Of a DNA stretch of 64,000 nt, positions 11,872 to 20,838 are shown in pieces (the stretch's first letter is position 1; each line of letters starts with the position of its first letter). This DNA comes from Favolaschia claudopus (taxonomy: Eukaryota; Basidiomycota; Agaricomycetes; Agaricales; Mycenaceae): positions 124,001 through 188,000 of the forward strand of contig JAWWNJ010000087.1 in assembly GCA_037176885.1 (NCBI GenBank), given 5' to 3'. The notes under the pieces were generated by a model. It searched no databases. It had not been told where the DNA came from and saw only the letters and a program-made list of their open reading frames with translations. Position numbers and translations under genes: made by a program.

Positions 11872-12578
11872 ATGGTCAATCTCAAGTGGAATTCTGAACG
11901 GTATATCTCGTCCCTCATCCTCTCTTCTTCCTTCCCCTCATCCTCCCAGATTTACCTTCGATGTCCCCCCTCCAGATACACCCCTCAGCGTCATCAGAAC
12001 CGCTGTCGCAGAGTTTACTTCTCTGCCCAGAGATGGCTTCAAACTCATTCACAAGGGAGCTGTTATGAAAGACGATAATGCGCCCAGTTTGTAGTCCGTT
12101 CATTTACCATCGGTTCTCTCAAGTTCACCCCCAAAAAAAGTATCTGCGTACCATATCCGACAGTCGTCCTCCATTGTCGTTGTCGAGATTGGTCCTCCAC
12201 CCGCCCCCCAACAGTCTAGCGCTCCACCGCCTCCAAAACAAAAGGCTCCCGCTCCTGTCCGCTCAGAGCAAGCCATTATCTCTACAATCCACTCAGAGAT
12301 CGCAAATGTGCGCTCAGAGCTATCACCTGCGGTGGATAATCTGCTGGCATCTGCACCAAGTCAACCGAAAGAACATATCCGTCTCTCGGAGATGTTGATG
12401 AACTCTCTTTTGCGATTGGACTCGATTCAGCCCGACCCTGATTGGGATGCTGCTCGACGAGAGAGAAAAGCAGCAGTGAAAGAAGTTCAAGCTCTGCTAG
12501 ACAAATGTTGGTATATCTCTCCACATAGTTGCGTTCGGCTCACAAATAATACACACAGTAGATGGCAATGCGAACTAG
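11872..12578 (+). CDS. BAG-domain Hsp70 co-chaperone with ubiquitin-like N-terminus
   Basis: Spliced product starts MVNLKWNSER then FTFDVPPPDTPLSVIRTAVA and GFKLIHKGAVMKDDNAP, followed by ISAYHIRQSSSIVVVEIG. This is a ubiquitin-like fold as in animal BAG1. A Pro/Gln-rich linker leads to a C-terminal BAG domain, with AIISTIHSEIANVRSELSPA, LSEMLMNSLLRLDSIQPD and a basic helix AARRERKAAVKEVQALLD. A last intron with a GTTGGT donor joins K to LDGNAN and a stop at 12576-12578. BAG domains bind the Hsp70 ATPase domain and speed nucleotide release. Short introns lie near 11901-11950, 12088-12140 and 12508-12558. It is divergent from PBS2 across a very short gap. I am sure of the family but give no symbol, because fungal BAG proteins are named inconsistently. 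Confidence 0.85.
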
Positions 12579-12911
12579 AACCTTTGCGTGTTCCTCGAGT
12601 TGCTTAATTCTGCCGCGTTTTATCCCGCAGGTCGCGGTGGCGTGACTTTCATGACTTGACCGTGATCGTGTCTCGAATTTTCTCACCCTCATTACTTCGA
12701 GGAGGCTCACCTACCAGTAATCGCGTAGGGATCACGATCCATCCTGTCTTGTTCGAGTTTGCCTGTCGATCCGCGTTTTTCATGAGCCTGCAGTTTGATG
12801 AGATGGTGAAAGAGGAAATATTCCCCGTGTTCCTGTCATTTGTAGCGTGTCAATTCAAAGTAACGACACACTCGCGTCTTTGCCCTCGAAGCTCTTCTCT
12901 TCAGCCACACC
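12579..12911. other. Gene-free stretch between the BAG gene and the orphan membrane gene
   Basis: About 330 bp between two plus-strand genes. A frame over 12656-13150 is open but overlaps the next gene in another frame and shows no domain, so I treat it as chance. The stretch presumably holds the BAG 3' UTR and the promoter of the 393-aa membrane protein. Confidence 0.5.
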
Positions 12912-14093
12912 ATGAACCGTCGCGATATACGAAGAGTTGCCGTGGGCCTTGCGTGCTTTGCCTATCTAGCATTGGACTCGCAAGACTTGCTGCCAAGACT
13001 TCCAAGACCGACAAGGCAAAAGCGGCGTCGACCAATCTGGCTGGAACGTATCTCTCAATCCCTTTCCGCCCTCAGCGACGGCCTCATACATGTCGCGGTG
13101 GGACTAGGAATGATAGCAATTCTCTTAATCGCCATCTCAGGGTATTCTGAAAGGGATAAAATCTCGCGCCGCTCTCGTAGTCCTGAGGGCCGCGAGGTGG
13201 AACCTCCACCATACTCCTTTTTCCGACATCTCCGCCAATTTGCGCCCGCTGTCGCAACATCTGTGTGTGCTGCCGCTGCCTTGCAGAAGAAAGGCCAGCC
13301 GTTCTTTCTCGGAATTTCCAAAACTCTCGGAACAGTGGCAGTCTATGTTGCTCTATTTTGCACCCTGCATTTGATACCCGTCACCATCGTATGGTTTACC
13401 ACAAAGAAACTGCATCTCGAACCCTACAAAAGAGGTTGGCGCTTGATCACTTTGGTGATTCCACGCCTCCTTTTCTTCACATTATTTTGGCTGCTTTCAA
13501 TCGAAGGCGCCTCTCTGTTAACCTCCATTCCCTCCGGGCAACTGCTTCCATATCTCATCCAGTTTGCGCCCAAGGTAGCGCGGGGATTTCACTGGCTGGG
13601 GATAGGCATGTTCGTCGTCATTGCAATCTGGCGCGCGACAGACGCCACCGCAGCCTATCTCTTCACCCGTGGAGCGGCAAACATGAAACTGCCTCCTGGA
13701 TTCGTGCCATGGCCACGCGAGTCGTTCATACCGCAAAGCGCGACCCGATTTTTCATCGCTCCTTTGCTATTACCAACCGCAATGATTGCCAATGGATGCT
13801 TATATCTTGCCCCAAATCCTAGAGGTGGAATCAGCTCAACAGTCGTGGAGGTTGGATCAATCACTCTCGGAGTTTTCGCTTTGTGGGTTTACAATATGTT
13901 GGTGCATGCACTGCTTGCTTTCATACGTCTGGAAAGTCGGCCGCCCGAAATACAAGTCTGTGAAACAGATACCAACAAACTGAAATCGAAGAGAGGCTCG
14001 ATCACTCGCATTTTGGATGAAATAGCACTCGAAGCGTTTGTTTTTGGCTCCTCCGAAGCCCTGGAAAAATATCAAAACGACAGAAAACGGTGA
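12912..14093 (+). CDS. Orphan polytopic membrane protein, intronless, 393 aa
   Basis: Uninterrupted frame starting MNRRDIRRVAVGLACFAYLA. I do not recognise a family. Hydrophobic segments suitable for membrane spans occur at about residues 8-25, 58-78, 106-122, 135-160, 178-203, 225-245, 285-305 and 310-335. A Pro/Arg-rich basic loop (about residues 26-48) and a second charged loop (about 80-100, with EPPPYSFFRHLRQF) lie between them. The C-terminus is hydrophilic and basic, ending ALEKYQNDRKR. A PPGFVPWPRESFIPQSATRF stretch between two spans looks conserved in character but is not a motif I know. It is one of only two intronless larger genes here, the other being COG7. Function unknown. Confidence 0.75.
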   Translation: MNRRDIRRVAVGLACFAYLALDSQDLLPRLPRPTRQKRRRPIWLERISQSLSALSDGLIHVAVGLGMIAILLIAISGYSERDKISRRSRSPEGREVEPPPYSFFRHLRQFAPAVATSVCAAAALQKKGQPFFLGISKTLGTVAVYVALFCTLHLIPVTIVWFTTKKLHLEPYKRGWRLITLVIPRLLFFTLFWLLSIEGASLLTSIPSGQLLPYLIQFAPKVARGFHWLGIGMFVVIAIWRATDATAAYLFTRGAANMKLPPGFVPWPRESFIPQSATRFFIAPLLLPTAMIANGCLYLAPNPRGGISSTVVEVGSITLGVFALWVYNMLVHALLAFIRLESRPPEIQVCETDTNKLKSKRGSITRILDEIALEAFVFGSSEALEKYQNDRKR

Positions 14094-14313
14094 GTGTTTT
14101 GTAGCTGTGAATACGCGGCTTTTCACCACCTATTCCACAGGCGGGATTAAACGAGTTGTATGCATAGCGATCAGTACAGTAGTTATATTGAGGTATAAGT
14201 TGCAGCCATCCTGAGCCGGGTCTGGATGAGACAACCAGGTGGCAATCTGCACCATTCCGGCCATGCCTTCTTCATCTGCCGCCTTCATCCTACAAACACG
14301 GCAAGCACGCACA

Positions 14314-16626
14314 CTACTGCTCCTGTTTCGCCCGTTCGGCCACCCGATCTTTCAAAAACTTGTCGAGTTTATTGGCATTCTTGACGTAATTCGATGCTTC
14401 AAGATTATACCGTCGACAATTATCAAACACCAGCTGAGCATCATCCAGAAACTGTTTGATTGTCTGGTATTTATTCGCTTCAAGCTTCTCACCCATGGTT
14501 TGGAAATCTAGGTGGGGATTGCTTTTCAAGTGATGTTCACGGGAAACGTAGAGGACAGACGCACCCATGGGCTCTTTGATATGTTCGTAATAATCAAGGA
14601 CTTCGTCCTTGTTTACGGGCACCAAGAACGCCCACGATGCAGAATGGTCTTTCATGTCCTTGAGTGTCTTCTGCATCCAATACAGATCGGAACTTCGCGA
14701 TATGATACGGATAGGACTAGCAGCCGGCTTGAGTACCGAGAGAACGTGAACACCAGTGGGTGCTTACTTCGTTGCCATCGTTGGCGTCCAGCCGCTCTCT
14801 CCTGTTATCACGAGGTGAGAGAAGGTACCACAAAAGAAGCGCCGGCCTTACTGAGACCAGGAACATCCTTATAATCCACCGTGACATCGCCGCTAGCGTT
14901 CTGGAACTGCGGAAGCCCAGGATAAACGATATGTGCGCGCGACATCTCTCGAATCTTTTGCATGACCGCCTCTTGCTGGGTGGCAATGAGCGCTGGCTTG
15001 TTGAGATAGTCCACCTTGCGCAGCATAGTGCATTGCATGATCGTGCCGCCTTCATAATCCTTGATGTATCCTGCCCACCTCGATCTTTCCAGCGTGATTT
15101 CTTTGGTGAAGCCTTGCTTTTCAAAATAACCGACAGCGTAATTATCAGCGTAGGTGAGGAAATACATCATTTCGGGGTAGGTCTTGCGGATGTGGGCTTT
15201 GTAATGGTCCATGAGCATGGCACCGTAACCCTGCGCACGGTCAGGTCAAGGAAACGTATATCCAGTGCAACCATACTCACCTTGACTTGATCAACTGACG
15301 CGGTAGCGAAGAACACAATTTCGGCGAATCCGCGATGAGGGAATGGCCGGTAGCAGATCCCACCCACGACTTTGAGACCGCGTTTGACAATGGCCAGACA
15401 CTTTGAATTCTCGTCGTAAACCAATCGCGCGATATATTCTCGGGGCATCTTGGGAAGTTGCTTTTGGAAAAGGGTCTTGAGATTGGTGAGGAGGACCAGC
15501 GATCGTGGCTCCTTGTCATTTTCAACGGGAACTATCTGTATTATCCCTCGTCGCAATTCTGTCACAGCAGCCTTCTCTTGCTTGACGGGTGGCTAAAGAG
15601 AATGTTAACGAACGAATTTGAAAAGGCAGAACAGTCTTTACAGCGGGTGCACCAGGACCAGAATCGACGGTAACACCAGTAGCGAGACGAGTGAGCTTCT
15701 CCTCGTCCATTTTATCCTCTATCTTGATCTGAGGCGGAGGTGGAACGACTCCGTTCGAGTCTTCTTGCTCCTGAGCGGACGGAGGAGGTAAGGAGACCGG
15801 TGCTGTCTGGCCTTTCGTCTTTATCCCAGGCCCTTTCTTACCACTTCTTTGTGACTTGGAGGCAGGGGCACGTGTGGACTTGTCAGATCGAGCGCCAGTT
15901 TTTAGACCCACGCGGGAGGCAAGAGGTTGATCTTCCTCATCGTCAGAGGCACTCAGTGAGGAGGAGGAGAAGGACACTCGGCGCCTCTTTGATGGCGGCG
16001 CAGAAATATCGCTCAAGACGGAAGAGGCGGAAGAGGGAGGGCTCGAGAGAGGCTGTTCTGCGCAAAATTAGTTGGTGTCCATTGTCATGTGGTTGAAGAA
16101 TACCTGGGGAGCTACTTATATTCGCAACACTCATCAATGAGAGTGGGAGTTTGAGCTGGTTCCGCAACGATAAAATATCTTCGTCAACATAAGCGAAATC
16201 AAGAAGTTTATTCATATCCTAGTGCTGTATTCAGCAATCGAGCCAGTTCAAGTTCAATAGATCTGTGAGCACGAGAATCCTAACCTGCAAAAGTTCATCT
16301 AATCGAATAGCAACGCGTCCTCTGCGCAAGAATTCGTCTCGACCGAGTTGCGGTTGATTGGCACCATGGTCGTACATGTCGTGGCCACATACACAAACCT
16401 TGAGATAGTTCGGGTGGCCGTCCTCGTCATCTGAGCCATACTGGTCGAGTTCGACCAAAGACGGTTCGGCACTGAGGTCATCTAAGACTACCTCCCAAGA
16501 GGGATCTGGGTGAAGATGTGGACAAGAATCGCAGGTTGTGCAGGGGGAGTGGCGAGCTATCTTGAGGGCCAATAGCTGGTCATTGAGAGTGTCTTGTTCA
16601 TGGCTGGCAGGATACGCAAACTTCAT
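14314..16626 (-). CDS. GCN5: Histone acetyltransferase Gcn5 (KAT2) with bromodomain
   Basis: Catalytic subunit of SAGA/ADA complexes; it acetylates histone H3 tails. The gene starts [20 protein letters not shown] (16626). The N-terminal part has a Cys/His cluster, [13 protein letters not shown] ... [12 protein letters not shown], recalling the PCAF N-terminal region. A Ser-rich linker follows ([15 protein letters not shown]). The GNAT domain is seen as [40 protein letters not shown] (catalytic Glu in FAEIVF; acetyl-CoA loop at Q-V-K-G-Y-G) and [19 protein letters not shown]. The bromodomain includes [33 protein letters not shown] and [20 protein letters not shown]. The stop is at 14314. About seven short introns. 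Its ATG is 115 bp from that of the divergent DPBB gene. Confidence 0.95.
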
Positions 16627-16741
16627 ACGCCGCGGTGAGCAACAGAGCTATCACGATCGAATTGGACGCTTCGGCAATTGCCGAACGCAAGATGATCTTC
16701 GCACACACACAGTGCGCGCCTGACGGATAACTTATGCCTTG

Positions 16742-17853
16742 ATGCTCGCTCTCACTGTGTTTTTATTCTCTGTATTCTATGCTCTCCATGCCGCCGACTC
16801 TGTACCTGGGCCTTGGATCGACTACCCTGCGGACGGAACGGCCACAATGACACATTATACCATTCCAGACGGTAACCTCCCTCGTCCTTTACTTCTAACT
16901 CTTTCTCAGGCCGCACAAAAGGTTATATTGCTGCATGTGGATGCGTAGGAGACAGCACCGTATGTCCTCTCTTTGTCTTACAGAATTTAATCCACAATAC
17001 GTGCCGTTAGAAATATCCTACGGCCGCGTTGTCCCAAATGGCCTACGGCAGTAGTACAGCCTACGGTGGCGCCTTCTCGTGTGCCCCTTTCTTACCGAGT
17101 CCTTACAAGTAACACCGTAGGCCCTGCATGCGGCAGGTGCTTCAAGCTCACTCTACTCAACACCTACACATCGGACCCACCATTCTTTCCAAACGTCGTC
17201 AAATCCCTCGTGGTCAAAGTTACGGATCTGTGCCCGCTTTCTGAGGCGGGCTGGTGCTCTGGCAGGCAAAACAAAACCAACCCGTTCGCACATTTTATTT
17301 TAGCCATCTTACCGTGAATTCACCGATGAAATGCAGCGGAGGCCAGTATCTGAACTTCGACCTTGCGGTAAATTTTCTGCCCCCATTGGTTATTCGAGCG
17401 GCTTAAATTGGTGTAGTTTCCGTCACGCGCAATCCCGGACGACTTTTTCCCCAGCAATGAATCGTATTACGGGTACACGGATTTTGGTGTCTGGAATATA
17501 TCCTACCAAACGGTACCTTGTCTGTCCAACTGGGCGGGCGCGAAGAACAAGGCTGCTCTTGGGAGCGTAGCGGATCTGGGGGACTCTGTATGCTGCCCGG
17601 CAAATCCTACGGTACGTTGCGTCTCCGAATTTGATCTCCTGCTAACTCGCGTTTAGGGCAGCCCCAACGATACATGCCCTTCGTTTTCGGATGACAATAG
17701 CATACCGTAGGTTTTCCCCTTCTCTCTTATTAAACGGACCATTCATGATCCATATACAGCCCAGATACCACAACGAGCGTAGCTCGTATGCTTGCTATAC
17801 CCACTACACTGGTTGCGCTCTTCTTCGCTGCCCAGTTTCTCGGGCTTGTTTGA
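16742..17853 (+). CDS. Secreted GH45/expansin-like double-psi beta-barrel protein with GPI-type tail
   Basis: Starts with a clear signal peptide, MLALTVFLFSVFYALHAADS. After splicing it reads DGRTKGYIAACGCVGDST, then PTAALSQMAYGSS, GPACGRCFKLTLLNTYTSDP and VVKVTDLCPLSEAGWCSG, followed by NFDLA, SYYGYTDFGVWNISYQTVPC and NWAGAKNKAALGSVADLGDS. The Cys-rich GxxCGRCFxL and VVKVTDLCP signatures, with the Asp of VTDLCP, are those of the barrel shared by fungal GH45 (subfamily C) endoglucanases and expansin-like proteins. The last exon gives PDTTTSVARMLAIPTTLVAL then FFAAQFLGLV before the stop at 17853. That short hydrophobic C-terminus suggests a GPI anchor. Whether it hydrolyses cellulose or only loosens cell walls cannot be told here. 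Several short introns. Confidence 0.82.
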
Positions 17854-18092
17854 GGAATGCTGTACTGACCATGTGATATTTACACTGTACGATTTGGCGA
17901 GTCTTCAATTACTCATCAGGTATATTGGAACTGGACGGTAAAACCTCTCTGATATATTTCGAGGTAAAAGCATTCGCTGGTGTTCTCTCAATTGGTTCCA
18001 TGAAAGCACACAGAGAAAAAAGATCCGAAATCATAACTTCATTGGAGCAAACTAAACTAAATTTCATCGAAGCTGGAAGCAACTAAACTAAA

Positions 18093-18952
18093 TCAAGCGC
18101 AACTGCAAGTCTCCTTGCCCCCTCCCAGTCCTCCGAGCCTCGACGGTACGCCAGCCAACGCTTTGAACATAGGGCCCTTATCCGCGGGCGAACCCTGGCG
18201 AGCGCCATCCGATGCCGACTCGTCTGCTTCAGCTTTGGCGTCCTCCTTGACCGGGACGGAGGAGAGCGAAGGGCGTTGGTTGGAGCCGCTGGGAATGGAG
18301 GGGAGGTTGATGTTGTTGAGAGCTTTGAGCGCAGGGACGGTGTCCATCGATCCTTGACGTTGGTTCTGGCCGTCCTCGTTGTCGGGTTCGGCGTTGCCGC
18401 TCTGGGAGGGGGGTGTTCCGTTCGACTGGTCATTGGACTGTCCGTTGTTGTTGTTCGATGGACCGGGAGATGAAGAGGCGGGTTGGTTAGACTGGCTGGG
18501 GGCGTTGTTGTTATTCTCGTTTGACTGATTGGGGGTGTTCCCGTCAGCGTGGGCATTGGCGTCCTGGTTCGGCGTGCCGTTCTGTTGGTTGTCCCCGGCT
18601 TGGGCATTCACGTCTGCAGCGTCGGATTTCTGGTTGCCGTCGTTGGGGATGGGGCCGAAATCTGCGGTGCGGAAGCCGTCTGGGTTGTCGTTCTCGCATT
18701 GTCTCATCGCAGCGTTGAAGGTGGCTTCGTTGATGCCGGCGGGATAGTTTCCGGAGTCGCGCATCTGCTTCAGCGCGGCAATTGAGTACTTGACGTCTCC
18801 GATGGCGCACTCCACAACATTCTGTGAGCGGGGAGTGTTAGCGTGTACAGCGGCGGCGGCGGGTGGTTGCTTACGCCACGGGGGATGGGACTAGCGAGCG
18901 CGGTGCTACCGACGAGGACGAGGACGGCGAGGATGCGTGCGATAGAGAACAT
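18093..18952 (-). CDS. Secreted low-complexity Asn/Gln/Ser-rich protein
   Basis: The signal peptide is MFSIARILAVLVLVGSTALA then SPIPRG. An intron at about 18820-18875 joins to NVVECAIGDVKYSIAALKQM. A small folded region of about 55 residues with two or three Cys follows (ECAIGDV ... MRQCENDNPDG). Then comes a long disordered tract with runs of Asn, Gln, Ser, Asp and Gly, e.g. NENNNNAPSQSNQPASSSPG. The C-terminus is Gly-rich and ends GGGKETCSCA. I know no named family. It could be a secreted structural or effector-like protein. The frame is well supported because the signal peptide and the tail join with clean GTAAGC/CACAG splice sites. A TATA-like box lies 90 bp upstream. Confidence 0.75.
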
Positions 18953-19041
18953 AGTAATGAATGTGTGGGTAGTGAATGAAAGTGGGCGGGATGGCGGAAG
19001 AGGGCAGAAGTCGATGGTCTATATCCCAGAAACACGCCCTG

Positions 19042-19049
19042 CTTTTATA
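19042..19049 (-). promoter_or_regulatory. TATA box of the low-complexity secreted protein gene
   Basis: On the minus strand the sequence reads TATAAAAG, 90 bp upstream of the ATG at 18952. Position and sequence fit a core promoter; this is inference only. Confidence 0.45.
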
Positions 19050-19193
19050 TTCCAAGCATGTTTGGCAGAGTTTATGTCGCGGAATGTTTATTTTTCTTCA
19101 TCAAGCTCCTTTTATGGTAATGTTGCTGCCATTTTGGGAGATGGCCGTCACAGTGACGTGACTGAGCGTTCCCTCGCTCGACGCGCAACGAGC

Positions 19194-20569
19194 ATGAACG
19201 CGACGAAGACCGCCTACGTCGACAATCAATTTGGACCTCCGTCAGAACTCATTGATATCGCCCACTTCATTCAATCCACTTCTCAGGCGCTTTCCGCCAG
19301 TGTTCCAGAATTTCCGCCAGGCATCGCAGAGCAATGTAGTGTCGCTGACATTCGCGATTCTCTCAATGTCGTCGCGAACAACCCTCGCCTAATGGCCCAT
19401 CTTATTAAAACCCATGAATTCACCGTCTCGTCCCTCCACATGGCAGCAGAGAAACCTACTCGTAGTCGAAAACGCCCTCCCGAACGAGACACCATGAATG
19501 ATACCCCAGAAACGGTCGCGTTTCAGCAACTGCTCGATAATGTGCCTCTGGAAAGCTGCAAGTCCGTTCCGTAACCACACAAGTCGCCCCTCTCTGAACT
19601 GTCGCTCAGGCTCACTGCAAAATCCTCCATATTCATTCGTCCGGTAAAAAGCACCGACCAAAATATCTTGCCTCATGCGGTGCGTGAATTTCTTGTGCTT
19701 TCTGTCTTCTGCGCGTTCTATGAGTATGTCAGAAAATGACCAGGACCGACGATGGTCGTCTTTCGGCCGACGTTCTTCAAGCAGTGATCACTTTCACAGT
19801 ACACACCAAGCTTAGTTGGCGCCAAACCCACGTTTCGCGCTCATCGAAGCATATTATCCTTTCTTCTCAAACACTTGGTGACCTTTTCGAATGCATTCCT
19901 TGCACTTCCAACGAGTTACTGGAAGAAACCGTCGGCGACGATAACGGCGTCACTGGATACAATAGCGATAGTCCAAGGCGGCCGGGATGCGTCATTTGCA
20001 TCGAAGGCCTGGCCTACGGGGATGGAGAAAGCGAGGTTGACTATGCTGAGTGAGTCATTTAGTACGCATGTTCTTGCTGAATCTCATTCATCTGCAGTAA
20101 ACTAATACAACACCTGCAAACCTTTGCCAAAGAATCTCCGCCTGCTCTCACAAAGGCGATTACATCCATGCACGACACTCCACTTTCGACCCTCTCTCTC
20201 CGTATAGGCGAGCCCTACTGGGTTCTTCACCAGGGCAACTGTGAGCACTTCATCGTCATCGACCAGATCAGGTAGGTTTCATCATCGCAAGAAAAATCGA
20301 GTTCATTCAGTATCTCATGTCACATTCGCAGATTACAGCACCCATCGGATGTGCCATCTGGATATCCTCTGACCATCCAAATAACGCCTCCCGCTCCCGA
20401 CGTGTGCCGCGGCTGTACCAAAGTTCCTGCTGCCCTGTCAATAGTCAACGACGAGCGACTGGGTGAGACCCCTTGCCCTCTGTGCATCCCTTGCTGGACT
20501 GCAATGGGGAACCCTCAGAACGATAAAGTTCTCGTTGCACCGTTTCCGAAATACGAGATAGGATGGTAG
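19194..20569 (+). CDS. SNAPC3: snRNA-activating protein complex subunit 3 (SNAP50-like)
   Basis: Starts MNATKTAYVDNQFGPPSELI. After two introns it gives NILPHAKMTRTDDGRLSADV, then SSKHIILSSQTLGDLFECIP, GCVICIEGLAYGDGESEVDY, LRIGEPYWVLHQGNCEHFIV and IDQIR. The C-terminal zinc-binding block is VCRGCTKVPAALSIVNDERL ... ETPCPLCIPCWTAMG, with Cys pairs spaced as in SNAP50, ending FPKYEIGW at 20569. The order (SQTL...C, H-Q-G-x-C-E-H, C-x-x-C ... C-x-x-C) is diagnostic of SNAPC3, which binds the proximal sequence element of snRNA promoters. Introns: about 19560-19607, 19681-19734, 20049-20097 and 20273-20330. The gene is divergent from the low-complexity secreted protein and is followed by COG7 on the same strand. 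Confidence 0.88.
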
Positions 20570-20838
20570 CCATTCGGATTCTTCACTCGGCTCAAGTTGC
20601 GACCTCAGGTTGCCGTATAGTACCATAATAATAATCGTACAAGTGCACTATATGTCCCGTACATATGTAGTTCGATAATGATTCTTCAACGCAAGATTTT
20701 GCACTCAGAGAGCCTCATCAGTGTTTCCACCACGTGGGCGCGTATTCTCAACTCAGTCTTGAATTGGTGTCGGCTTGTCGCGTGCGTTCCCCTCCGACAA
20801 GTTCAACTCGCGGTTAATGGCTGTTTACAGCGACTGGA

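Noticed and set aside
18083..18607. Thr/Arg/Pro-rich open frame on the minus strand
   Set aside because: It is a shifted frame of the low-complexity secreted protein, whose own frame has a signal peptide and clean splice sites.
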